23,979 nt of DNA from DATGIQ01 sp035295665 (GCA_035295665.1 DATGIQ010000600.1:1-23979); one strand, 5' to 3'; counted from the stretch's first letter, positions 1 to 11,142 are shown. Notes: generated by a model from the letters alone, not told the origin. Program-made: numbers and translations.

Positions 1-2
1 GG

Positions 3-608
3 ACCGGAATCTGGCCGAAACCGAATACGGGCCCGGTCCAAGAACAACCCGGCGAATGGTGGAGGAACGTCGATGCCGCTCTGCGCCAAGGAAGGCGGGG
101 CCTTCCGGGAAACTCTTCCCTGGCCAAACTGTTCGCGCAACGCCTGGGGTTACGCACCCGGGCAAACCCACCGCGGTTGACCGAGGCCGGCATCCTGGCC
201 TGGGCGGATGCGCACTGGGAGCGCACCGGGAGTTGGCCGAACCGTCGCTCGGGTCTCCTGGTCGAGGCTCCCGGAGAAACCTGGCATGCGCTGGACACTG
301 CTTTACAACAAGGCCATCGCGGGCTTCGGGGAAAGAGCTCCCTGGCGCAGCTGCTCGGCGAGCATCGGGGAATTCGTACGCGCGCCCGCCTGCCCTGCTT
401 GACGTTGCCACAAATCCTACGTTGGGCGTTGGGCAACTACCACCGCCAAGGCAATTGGCCGACCGCCCGATCGGGTGCGGTCGCGGAAGAATGCGGCGAA
501 ACCTGGAGCGGCATCGATACAGCGCTCCGCAAGGGACTCCGGGGACTACCCGGAGGATTGTCTTTGGCTCAGCTCCTGGAACCAACCCGTGGGCAAAGGG
601 AAGACTAG
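3..608 (+). CDS. 3' end of a repeat protein with WP...GETW...RGLPG modules
   Basis: The frame is open from the left edge, so the start lies outside the window; about 201 residues remain. The visible part is about two and a half copies of a ~67-residue repeat. Each copy runs: an Ile/Leu-Leu-x-Trp-Ala helix, G.WP, SG.V or SGLL, a GETW..ID.ALR.G block, RGLPG or RGLRG, and SLAQLL or SLAKLF. The Trp, Gly and Arg positions repeat exactly (GEWW at the left edge, then GETWHALD and GETWSGID). I recognise this repeat type from Gemmata-like planctomycetes, where such proteins are mostly unnamed; it loosely recalls helicase-associated or homing-endonuclease-associated DNA-binding helices, but that is inference. 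It ends with TAG and converges on the next gene, with 90 bp between. No catalytic domain is visible in this part. Confidence 0.7.
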   Translation, partial: TGIWPKPNTGPVQEQPGEWWRNVDAALRQGRRGLPGNSSLAKLFAQRLGLRTRANPPRLTEAGILAWADAHWERTGSWPNRRSGLLVEAPGETWHALDTALQQGHRGLRGKSSLAQLLGEHRGIRTRARLPCLTLPQILRWALGNYHRQGNWPTARSGAVAEECGETWSGIDTALRKGLRGLPGGLSLAQLLEPTRGQRED

Positions 609-698
609 CAGCCAACGTTTTCTCCCGCGCGTCTTTCCCCCACGGGATGAGCGGCCGGCGAGAGATGTCGGAGCTTCCAAGCGGGTACACAGCCGCCG

Positions 699-1940
699 TT
701 ACTGCACCGCAACGACGGCACGGTACACCGGGTGCTGGCTGAAAGCGGGAGCCACCCGCTCGCAGGGACTCTTTCCGGCTAGCGTGAACAGCAAACCGAT
801 GGGTGCCGCGTCCAGGTCGCGCCTGCGGGAGTTATTCTGGGTGCCGCCCCAGCGCGAGCCGAGGGCAACCATCTCGAACGTCCGGAAACACTCCTTGCTC
901 ACATCATAGGTCGCTGTGCCTAACAGCCGCACGGCCAGGCCGTGCTGGCGGAGGCCTTCCTGAGCGGTGCGCGTCTCCCCTTCGAGGCGGAGCGTGACCA
1001 TGTTGCCGTCTACCGCTGTCACCTGTGTCGTCAGACGTGCTTTCGTGACTTCGCTTTCTTCAAACGGCGTCGTTTGGCCGCGTACGTTGTCCACCAGATG
1101 GGCACAGGCGATGCGGTTAAGGACGGCAAGAGGCACCTCGTGCTGCTTGCCCACCTGTGGCTGCGGGGGCAGGAACTGCTTTGCCTCGGCCTTGGTGAAC
1201 CACGCATAGTCCTGGTTCCAGGCCTGTTGTCGCCAGTCGGCCGGCCCGGGCTTCGCCGCCGGCGTGTCGCGTGGCATGTCGCGGGAAGTCACGTACAGCA
1301 CCAGGCCGTCCTGCGGATAGAAGCGCTCGGGGCGCCGAATCTGGGCCACCTGGTTCTGGGGATCGTTGGGCAGCAGTCGTTCCGCCCGTGACAGGGTCTG
1401 CCACTTCGCAAGGGCACGTCGCAGCATGTCCGCGATGCGCTTGGGGTCGTTGGAATTGAGGGAGGCCAACAACAAGCCGCTGGGTGTGGCAGCATAGGTG
1501 CCTTGCCGCGTGGTGCCGGGTCTGCCGCCGTAGTGGCCCAGCTCGGCGAACTTCTGGAACAAGCGGCATTCCGGATCGGTGCCCGTGCGGAGGTTTTGCA
1601 AGCGATACACCTCGTCCGCCGCGGGGACGAAGTGGGCGGCCAGTTCCCGAACCGTGGGGTCCGACCAGACAGACTGTCTGGCGATGACACCGTTGTTTCA
1701 AGTACAGGCCAGCGGGTGGCCATTCATGGCCCACAGCAGAATCGGCTTGTCCTGCTGCTGGGCAGCGATCACCCCATCCCACAAGGTGGGCAGCCAGGGG
1801 ACCGTCGCGAAGCACAACTCTGCCGACTTCGGACGAATGCGGTCGCGCCACTCCGCCAAGGTCTGGTCGTTCAATTCCGCAGGCGGTGGAGCAGCCGCGG
1901 CCAGCACCACAACCAACGAGCCGATAAGGCCCCTGAACAT
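699..1940 (-). CDS. Candidate selenoprotein: exported thioredoxin-like protein with in-frame UGA (Sec81)
   Basis: Translation from the ATG at 1940, behind a strong AGGAGG, gives 413 residues if the single in-frame UGA at 1698-1700 is read as selenocysteine. Residues 1-20 form a signal peptide (MFRGLIGSLVVVLAAAA). A thioredoxin-like segment follows: LPTLWDGVIAAQQQDKPILL, then WAMNGHPLACT-U-NNGVIARQ, placing the UGA two residues after Cys79 as a C-T-U redox motif. Beyond the UGA the same frame stays open for 332 codons with family-like sequence (WSDPTVRELAAHFVP, TRQGTYAATPSGLLLASLNS). An SECIS-like hairpin lies just downstream of the UGA. I recall planctomycete relatives with the NGHPLGCT motif, from memory only. 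The alternative is a simple nonsense mutation (for example TGC or TGT to TGA), but the undamaged downstream frame and the hairpin argue against it. No selA, selB, selC or selD gene lies in the window. Confidence 0.7.
1656..1691 (-). promoter_or_regulatory. Bacterial SECIS-like stem-loop after the in-frame UGA
   Basis: Sixteen nucleotides after the UGA the mRNA reads CCAGACA-GUC-UGUCUGG (1681-1665): a perfect 7-bp stem with a 3-nt loop whose first base is G. Below it, GGUGUC (1691-1686) can pair with GACCCC (1661-1656) with one mismatch, separated by a small internal loop. The distance from UGA to apical loop is 23 nt. Known bacterial SECIS elements lie inside the coding region just after the UGA and have a G at the start of a small apical loop; this hairpin meets those criteria. 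The fold was worked out by hand and no energy was calculated. Confidence 0.6.
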
Positions 1941-2170
1941 TGATGTCCCTCCTGATGAGCGGGACGCAGTCGGTGACGCGAATGCCCCTTCTTCGGCGCG
2001 CCTCCGTCTCCGTTGCCGAAAGCATTGTCTCACACCGCATCGGACGGTCAAGTGAAGTCCTCGGCGCGTTGAAGATGGGGGCGAAGGCGTGGATGGTGAG
2101 CGAGCTTCCCTCTCAACCGTGTACCACCCCGGTGGCGGCCGACGGTAGACGCGTGTCCGCCGGCCGGTCG

Positions 2171-2419
2171 TCAGGTTGCCTCTTGCCTTGCCAGAGAAAT
2201 CAGCATCGTCTCGGGTAATTTCTCCATGCCGGTGTGCCGGAGCATATTGACGACCTGCGCTGCCGTGTAGTGAGCATGGGTGCAGACGTGGAGAAGGACA
2301 TCGCTCCGATGAGTACCGAACCGCTTTCCCAAACTGCTTTTCCTGTACACGACTTCTTCCAGCGCGGTGGGCGTGCGGGTGCCGGACGCCACGCGGTGAC
2401 GCGCTAATCGGGCAGTCAA
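2171..2419 (-). pseudogene. C-terminal fragment of a DinB-like (DUF664-type) protein
   Basis: About 82 codons are open. The second half carries the DinB-family C-terminal helix pair: HVCTHAHYTAAQVVNMLRH then TGMEKLPETMLISLARQE. The His-x-x-x-His arrangement and the AQVVNMLRHTG helix correspond to the H..H.GQ....LR..G segment of DinB metal-binding four-helix proteins. Family members are usually about 150-170 residues, so the N-terminal helices and the first metal ligand are missing. The only start in frame is a TTG at 2419 with no good ribosome binding site, and the preceding gene ends only 18 bp upstream. I read this as a truncated remnant; a short functional derivative cannot be excluded. 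Confidence 0.5.
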
Positions 2420-2436
2420 ACGACGAGAGTCGGCGG

Positions 2437-2673
2437 TTACTTGCGAGCGAACTCAGGCCGAGCGTAGGACTCCAAGAAACCGCACGCCGAGCACCGGTAG
2501 GTGCCGATCGGGACGATCTTTTCCTTCGGGACCTTCGTGTTTTGCCAGAAGGACTTTTCCGGCGCCCCCTCGACCCAGGAGCTGACTTTGCGCAGGGCTC
2601 CATCAAATTCGAAAATAAACCCCTGCACCATCGCGCCGTTGCACTTGGGACACCGGGTCGGTTCTGCGCTCAT
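2437..2673 (-). CDS. Small zinc-ribbon protein (DUF6487-like)
   Basis: This is a 78-residue protein starting at the ATG at 2673, with GGAGG nine bases upstream; the longer frame upstream is not needed. It has two Cys pairs, CPKC near residue 8 and CSAC near residue 61, the usual layout of a small zinc ribbon. Between them are MVQGFIFEFDGAL, a Trp-containing strand (SSWVEGAPEKSFW) and a basic segment. The combination of CP.C...M..G and a central W before the second knuckle resembles the DUF6487 type, recognised by eye. It is probably a cytosolic accessory protein; no partner is evident. It sits ahead of the DinB-like fragment on the same strand. Confidence 0.7.
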   Translation of the reverse strand: MSAEPTRCPKCNGAMVQGFIFEFDGALRKVSSWVEGAPEKSFWQNTKVPKEKIVPIGTYRCSACGFLESYARPEFARK

Positions 2674-2925
2674 GTTCCAACCTCCAATGAAGGAATGGGA
2701 GTCACCCGTCTTCCGCCGTCGCGACAGCCGGCCCGCCCAATCCCATCGTCGCCGGGTCGGGAACAGTCTATCCGAGCCCGATGCCGCCGGCACCGGGAGG
2801 TGTCGCGTTAGGGGCAGTTCCGGCTGTAGCCCGCGGGGAGAAGGAAAGCATCGCCCCTGTATCTCGTCCGTGCATTAACTGAAGAGGCCATCAGGGGTTC
2901 GGCGGCCGGTTCTTGAGAGCTTGTG

Positions 2926-3855
2926 CTATCCATCCTTCTTGGGGAAGGTGACCAGCGTCGTGATCGTGCCATCGCGGCCGACCTTCCGAACCCGCGGCAC
3001 CCAGTCCGCATGTCTCTCGCCGTTCGCGTTGGGATACTCCAGCACGTAGAGCGCTCCCCCCTGCAAGGCGACACCGGTCGGCGACCAAGGTCGTTCGGCC
3101 TTCAGGATGGTCTCCACCTTACCGTCGGCCTTGATTTTCACCACCCGGCGACACCCAGTAGCGGCCGCATATACGGTCCCCCGGTCATCGACGGCCAACC
3201 CCCTCAACGAGGGCTGTTGACTCTCCGGCGTACCTGCCGGGAGGTCTTTGTCGCCACCCGTTACTACCACGGGATCCGCAAGCGTCGTGACCTTCCCGTC
3301 CGTCGTAATTCTCAGGACGGCCTTCGGGTAGGAGAGGTAAAGTGCTCCGTCGGGGCCAGCCGCCAGGCCCTTGATCCCGCCGAGCTTCTCGGAGGTCTTG
3401 GCGAGGTCGGTGGCGACACGGTCGAGCTTCCCGTCGGGCGTAAGTCGAATCACCTCGTGTCCACCCGGCTGCAACTGCTCCCCGCTGCTGACGTAGTAGA
3501 GGTTGCCGTCCTGCAGAACGACCAGCGGGGAACCGCCGTCGGTGATCAGGACCGGTTTGGCGCCGTCGGGCGTCCGCCTCTTGAACCACCGGGGCCAGTG
3601 GTTTGACTTTGTGAAATCCACGTGGGCGAAGCTCCCTTGCGCGTCCAAAGCGAGCCAGTGCCCCGCCTCCTTATGGATGTGCGTGAGCTTGCCTGCCGTG
3701 TCGATTTTCCACAGACCCGTGTTGATGTCCGCGACGAAAACATTCCCTTGTTCGTCGACGACGATCCCAGAGCTGGGATGAGCGGAAGCCCCCTCCACGA
3801 ACAGGCCAAGCGCCACCACGGCAGGCAACAGCCGTAGGCAACACGTGTACCGCAT
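2926..3855 (-). CDS. Exported NHL/SMP-30-type beta-propeller protein
   Basis: The 309-residue protein starts at the ATG at 3855 with GGAGGTG just upstream. Residues 1-25 are a signal peptide (CCLRLLPAVVALGLFVEGASA). The rest is a series of propeller blades with the NHL-like pattern hydrophobic-D..G.(V/L)Y/F(V/A): GIVVDEQGNVFVADI near 30, LVVLQDGNLYYVSS near 110, GLAAGPDGALYLSYP near 163, GLAVDDRGTVYAAA near 216 and GVALQGGALYVLEYP near 261. Each blade is followed by a strand of the type V.KI.ADGKVETI. No catalytic residues can be assigned. It is likely periplasmic or envelope-associated, with a ligand-binding or lactonase-like role at best. The IS66 remnant lies about 145 bp upstream, so its promoter region may have been altered. 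Confidence 0.8.
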   Translation of the reverse strand: MRYTCCLRLLPAVVALGLFVEGASAHPSSGIVVDEQGNVFVADINTGLWKIDTAGKLTHIHKEAGHWLALDAQGSFAHVDFTKSNHWPRWFKRRTPDGAKPVLITDGGSPLVVLQDGNLYYVSSGEQLQPGGHEVIRLTPDGKLDRVATDLAKTSEKLGGIKGLAAGPDGALYLSYPKAVLRITTDGKVTTLADPVVVTGGDKDLPAGTPESQQPSLRGLAVDDRGTVYAAATGCRRVVKIKADGKVETILKAERPWSPTGVALQGGALYVLEYPNANGERHADWVPRVRKVGRDGTITTLVTFPKKDG

Positions 3856-4000
3856 CGCGCACCTCCGTCGGATTCTTTGCTGCCGAACGAGCAGCCCGCC
3901 GCAGCGGCCGGTAAGATTCTCGATTGCCCTTGGCGCATCGTAGCAGTGCCAAGGCGCGTGCGAAAGAGGCGTTCCGATTGCTTGCTTTTCGCCGGGATGG

Positions 4001-4514
4001 TCACGGGGGCAAGGTCAGCGCCGCCGGTGCGCCGCGCAGGAGTTGACTGAGCCAGTCTAGGGCCGAACACCCCTGTTGCCAGCACGTCCGCCACACCGAC
4101 ATCAGCACCGCCGGGGCCCGCGCTCCCGCCCAGGTCCGGCTGCCGCCCCAGACCTTGCGCAGGATCACGCCGAAGCGGATCGCCAACTCGGCTCGCCAGT
4201 TGCTGGACGATGTGGGTTTCGTCGAGGGGGCCGCCGCAGTCCGGGCAGACGTGGGGTAACGGCGCCTCGTGGACTTCGTCGATCTGTTCGGGAGCAGGGG
4301 GCTGGCGATGGGCCTTGGTGCCAGACTCTTGTCCAGGCTTGCGGCCGGGCTTTTGAGGGTCGGGCTTGGGGGGTCCCTTGGCGAAGGGACCGGCCTGGCG
4401 CTTGCCGGCGCGTCGGGCTTCTTCGAGTTGCTCGCGGAGAGAATCGATCTCCGCTTGCAGATGGGTGAGGCGGCGCTTCAGCGCTTGGCAGCCGGGACAG
4501 ATAACGGGTTGCAT
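4001..4514 (-). mobile_element. IS66-family transposase (tnpC) with internal deletion
   Basis: The start of an IS66-type transposase reads from the ATG at 4514: a zinc knuckle (CPGCQALKRR), a leucine-rich coiled coil (LTHLQAEIDSLREQLEEARR), a basic Pro-rich linker and the IS66 zinc finger (CPDCGGPL near residue 93). After about 110 residues the frame breaks near 4190-4200. A second frame then gives the extreme C-terminus (LRKVWGGSRTWAGARA, VLMSVWRTCWQQ, LSQLLRGAPAAL), ending with TGA at 4001. The DDE catalytic core, about 300 residues, is gone. Only some 515 bp of a gene normally near 1.4-1.5 kb remain. It cannot encode an active enzyme but could keep ends that act in trans; I could not define convincing terminal inverted repeats. 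Confidence 0.8.
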
Positions 4515-4651
4515 ACCGTCATCGTAGCAAATGGCTTTGCCGTACAGCAGTGGCAGTGGCGCCGGACGCGCTATTCAAATACCGTGTAAGCGGCAAGATC
4601 AGTATCGTGCCTTACATCGGCGCCTCGTCGTGGGAGACGAAGTCGATCTCC

Positions 4652-4674
4652 AAGGAACCGGACACCGGTTCCTT
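4652..4674. repeat. Perfect 10-bp inverted repeat with 3-nt loop
   Basis: AAGGAACCGG is followed by ACA and then its exact complement CCGGTTCCTT. It lies in the gap between the divergent IS66 remnant and the BNR/PDZ gene. There is no T-run on either side, so a classical terminator is not supported. It could be an operator, a transcript-end hairpin or the edge of the insertion. Confidence 0.6.
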
Positions 4675-4794
4675 CCAGGGGCAGCGCCGTCATTGCCCGC
4701 GGACTGCACGAATTCCTCCGAACTTCCCTTGGCTGGCCAATACACTATTCCCAGTTGTCTTGCACCCTGGTTCAGACAGTGAAGGTTCCTACTC

Positions 4795-8313
<3,519 letters not shown>

Positions 8314-8316
<3 letters not shown>

Positions 8317-8332
8317 AGCGGGAGCCGCTTCA
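8314..8332. terminator. Shared hairpin whose stem contains both convergent stop codons
   Basis: TGAAGCGG-GAG-CCGCTTCA is a perfect 8-bp stem with a 3-nt loop. The first three bases are the stop codon of the BNR/PDZ gene and the last three are the reverse complement of the stop codon of the Cys-rich gene. It therefore sits exactly between two converging genes and can act in both directions. There is no clear T-run, so Rho-independent termination is likely but not certain. Confidence 0.55.
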
Positions 8333-8671
8333 TGCAACAGGTTGCCCAAGCTGTTGGCGACGCAGGTCCACCGTCTCCACGGCTCGCACGATCAGTACGG
8401 CGAGGTAGTTGAGCGGGCATGGGCAGCAGCTATCATGAAGATTGGCGCAAGGCTCACAGATCCGGTGCTGATTGTTCTCCAAATAAGGGATGATCGAGCC
8501 GCTCTTGATCTCATGGATGGCTTCGATGAGCTTGGGCAAGTGCATCTCGACCCCGCACTGCTTTCCCAGCGGAGCACAGGGCGGGCCACCCGGCGGCCGC
8601 TCGGGACAGCAGCCGCACACCTGCTTGCGGATTTCATCCAGGTACTCGGTAAGCTCGGTTTCCGGAATCAT
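8330..8671 (-). CDS. Cys-rich small protein next to the PFOR/DHOD-like cluster
   Basis: The best start is the ATG at 8671, because GGAGGGG lies at the right distance before it; an ATG 12 bases upstream overlaps that site. The product has 113 residues (MIPETELTEYLDEIRKQ...) and ten cysteines: CGCC near 19, two between about 32 and 40, CEPC near 73, then CCPC near 82. The second half is predicted helical (LNYLAVLIVRAVETVDL). Cys pairs of this kind can bind zinc or an Fe-S cluster, but I cannot assign a family. It lies 38 bp downstream of the dihydroorotate dehydrogenase-like gene on the same strand, so an accessory role in the same redox unit is plausible. That is inference from position only. 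Confidence 0.65.
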   Translation of the reverse strand: MIPETELTEYLDEIRKQVCGCCPERPPGGPPCAPLGKQCGVEMHLPKLIEAIHEIKSGSIIPYLENNQHRICEPCANLHDSCCPCPLNYLAVLIVRAVETVDLRRQQLGQPVA

Positions 8672-8709
8672 GATCCCCTCCATTCATTTCGAAATTCAAA
8701 TCTCCACGC

Positions 8710-9727
8710 TCACGGCGTTCCCATGCCCGCCGGAGTGCGCAGAGCATAGGAGCGGAGCACCTTCATGTAGTTGGCGCGTTCAAAGGGAGCCGGGTCGGTC
8801 ACCGCACGGTAACTCATGCTCCCTTGCATCTGCCGAATCGAGTCGTACTCGTGCTCTTCCATCCACCGCACCAGCTGGTCGCGGACATACGTAAGATGCT
8901 TGATGCCATGTTTCAGCAGGGCGGAAGTCATCATGGCTACTTGCGCCCCGGCCATCATCGCCTTGAGTACATCCTGGGCGCTATGGATGCCGCCGGTGAC
9001 CGCCAGGTCGGCCCGCACCGCGCCGTGCAGAATGGCCACCCAGTGCAGCCGGAGCAGCAGTTCCTGAGGCGTGCTGAGCGTGAGGGACGACACCACCTCC
9101 AGATTTTCCAGATCAAAATCCGGCTGATAGAAGCGGTTGAATAGCACCAAACCATCCACGCCGGCGCTGGCCAGCTCTTGTGCCAGGTTGGCGCGGGCCG
9201 AGAAGTACGGACTGAGTTTGATCGCCAGCGGAATCCGGATCTGGCTCTTGACGCGCTTTACCAGCTCGTAATAACTGTGCTCGACCTGGGCGCCCGTCCA
9301 ATCAGGATGCGACGGGATGGAGTAGATGTTCAGCTCCAGAGCATCAGCACCCGCCTCTTCGATGTCCTTGGCAAAACGAACCCAGCCGCCCGGAGAAGTC
9401 CCGTTTAGACTGGCGATCACGGGAATCTTCACGGCCGCCTTGGCCTGACGGATGTGCTCCAGGTAGCCATCTGGTCCAAGGTTGTAATCGGCCATATCGG
9501 GAAAGCAGCTCAGTGCTTCGGGGAACCTCTCCGCACCCCGGGAAAGGTTGCGGTTCAAGTCCTGGCTTTCCAGCGATAACTGCTCCTCGAAAAGCGAATG
9601 AAGCACGATAGCGGCGGCACCGGCTTCCTCCATCGCGACCAGTTTGTCCAAGTCTTCGCACAGAGGCGGATACTGCCAGCGGACTGTGCAACTTCAGGCC
9701 CAGGTACGTGGTGGAAAGATCGATCAT
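8710..9727 (-). pseudogene. Dihydroorotate dehydrogenase-like gene with N-terminal frameshift
   Basis: The start ATG at 9727 overlaps the nifJ stop codon (ATGA) and has AGGAGGG upstream. It reads MIDLSTTYLGLKLHSPLAVS, the beginning of a DHOD-like FMN barrel. At about 9670 the frame breaks; the sequence resumes in another frame as EDLDKLVAMEEAGAAAIVLH and continues to the end at 8710. The residues expected at the break (SASPL.EDLDKL in the family) suggest loss of a few bases, for example four. The rest looks intact: IPVIASLNG near 105, GADALELNIY near 130, IPLAIKLSPYF near 165, GVDGLVLFNRFYQPD near 190, LAVTGGIHS and AGAQVAMMTSALL near 260-280. DHOD-like proteins often follow nifJ in bacteria. 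It is either a true frameshift or a sequencing error. Confidence 0.75.
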
Positions 9728-10281
9728 GGCTGTCCCTCCTTCCGGGCACCATTGCTCATTGTCGCCCAATGTTCGTAGAGGCGCCAGCGCCGCATCACAT
9801 CTTCCTGGGCCTCGCTGAGTAACTGCCGCGCCGCCTCGGGTTTGCTCTGGACCAGCATGGTGTAGCGGGTCTCGTTGTAGACGTACTTTTGCAAGGGGAG
9901 AGTAGGCGGCCGGGAATCGAGCTGGAACGGGTTCTTCCCGGCCGTGGCCTGACGTGGGTCATACCGGAAGAGTGGCCAATGGCCCGATAAGACCGCCGCT
10001 TTCTGTTGTTCCATGCCATGTACCAAATCGTAGCCATGCGCGATGCAGTGGCTGTAGGCAATGAGCAGCGAAGGTCCGTCATAGGCCTCTGCCTCCCGAA
10101 AAGCCTTCAGCGTGTGCATATCATTTCCTCCCAGCGCCACGTGTGCCACGTAGACGTTGCCATAGCTCATGGCCATCGCGGCCAGGTCTTTCTTGGAGAG
10201 CGCCTTGCCGCCGGTGGCAAACTTGGCCACGGCCGCGCGCGGTGTGGACTTGGACATTTGGCCGCCGGTGTTGGAATAAAA
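9724..10281 (-). pseudogene. nifJ: C-terminal end of pyruvate:ferredoxin oxidoreductase (NifJ)
   Basis: About 185 residues match the last part of the thiamine-diphosphate domain of the single-chain pyruvate:ferredoxin (flavodoxin) oxidoreductase: YSNTGGQMSKSTPRAAVAKF, GGKALSKKDLAAMAMSYGNV, EAYDGPSLLIAYSHCIAHGYD, GHWPLFRYDPR and KNPFQLDS. The full enzyme is about 1,180-1,200 residues and converts pyruvate and CoA to acetyl-CoA and CO2, reducing ferredoxin. The domains for the 4Fe-4S clusters, the pyrimidine site and the GDGWAYDIG motif are all missing. The family sequence starts abruptly at YSNTGGQ; just before it the reading belongs to a universal stress protein in another frame. The stop overlaps the next start (ATGA), a relic of a coupled operon. 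It cannot be functional alone. Confidence 0.85.
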
Positions 10282-10282
10282 A

Positions 10283-10420
10283 CAGAACTTCGGTTGGCCG
10301 AACGTGCAAGATGATGAGTCGGGCACCATGGTCCCGAGCCAACGAACACGCCAGGCGGAATGCGTACTCCGATAGGGGGGACAGGTCGGTCGCATGAAGG
10401 ATCGTCCGAAGCGCTAACGT
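10283..10420 (-). pseudogene. N-terminal fragment of a universal stress protein (UspA type)
   Basis: The 46 codons read LRTILHATDLSPLSEYAFRL, then ACSLARDHGARLIILHVRPT, the classic first strand, helix and second strand of a UspA domain, including the early Asp that contacts ATP. The complete domain would be about 140 residues. The frame stops matching at EVL, where the nifJ sequence begins in a different frame. AAAGGAG sits eight bases before an in-frame ACG at 10418-10420, exactly where an ATG would be expected. The original start has probably mutated ATG to ACG. The fragment overlaps the CBS gene stop by seven bases. Confidence 0.7.
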
Positions 10421-11007
10421 GGCAAGGCTCCTTTACGTGGGCGGAGTTTTTCGTGCTTTGGCGCTGCCGGTACGGGAGCAGATAGCGAAGGCTCTTCCGG
10501 CCGAAGATAGCGCAACACATCCAACGTGCTGATGACACCGACGAGAACGCCATCGCTGCCCACCACAAACAGATGGTGGACCTTCAGGGCACGCATTTCT
10601 TCGATGACCTTACGGGCAGGTGTATCCGGAGTCACTGAGAAAACGACCGGAGTCATGATGTCCTGGACTCGGACCCTATCGACTTTCTCGACCTGGAACC
10701 CTTCCGCCAACGATTCTCCACCGGGGGCAATCAAGCGTATACGCTCGTAGGACTCAGGGACCGGTTCCAGGTATTCCACTTTCTCACGGTCATAAACGAT
10801 GATATCCGCGCGACTCAAGACACCGACAGGCCGGCCTGCCCCGTCGATCACGGGTGCAGCACTGAAGCCTTTGTCGGTCAAGTAGGCGACCGCCTCTCGA
10901 ACGGCCGCATCCGCGCGAATCGACAGCGGGTCCGGCGTCATGAGAGCCGCAGCCGTATCCGCGCACAACATTAGCCGATCGGAGACTTCGGTCACTGGAT
11001 GATTCAT
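10414..11007 (-). CDS. CBS-domain pair protein
   Basis: I start the gene at the ATG at 11007 (MNHPVTEVSD), giving 197 residues; a longer frame upstream reads as non-family sequence. Two CBS motifs are clear. The first runs from AAALMTPDPLSIRADAAVRE through KGFSAAPVIDGAGRPVGVLS to RADIIVYD (about 18-80). The second runs from VQDIMTPVVFSVTPDTPARK through KVHHLFVVGSDGVLVGVIST to LDVLRYL (about 115-175). Paired CBS domains form a Bateman module that binds adenine nucleotides and senses energy state. No enzymatic domain is attached, so this is a stand-alone sensor. The next gene in the direction of transcription is the usp fragment with a 7-bp overlap, so the two were an operon ahead of nifJ. The ribosome binding site is weak (GTGAGAG). 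Confidence 0.85.
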   Translation of the reverse strand: MNHPVTEVSDRLMLCADTAAALMTPDPLSIRADAAVREAVAYLTDKGFSAAPVIDGAGRPVGVLSRADIIVYDREKVEYLEPVPESYERIRLIAPGGESLAEGFQVEKVDRVRVQDIMTPVVFSVTPDTPARKVIEEMRALKVHHLFVVGSDGVLVGVISTLDVLRYLRPEEPSLSAPVPAAPKHEKLRPRKGALPR

Positions 11008-11142
11008 AGCATCTCTCACTTTCTGTGTTCGCCAGGGGCACCTTGTATCACACCCGAATGGAAGCACCTTGCAACAGACCTCGCCAGCAGCCTTGCCATG
11101 CATCCTCGGTCAGGGCTCTCCCTAATGATCGGGCATCGTTGA

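Noticed and set aside
56..742. Plus-strand open frame of 228 codons at the window start
   Set aside because: Overlaps the repeat-protein frame and runs into the next gene; Arg/Pro-rich, no pattern, whereas the other frame shows clear repeats.
942..1391. Plus-strand open frame of 149 codons
   Set aside because: Antisense to the candidate selenoprotein; no ribosome binding site or family features.
3910..4612. GTAAG-type ends as terminal repeats of the IS66 remnant
   Set aside because: GTAAG occurs near 3910 and, on the minus strand, near 4612, but the following bases do not match and no 8-bp target duplication is visible.
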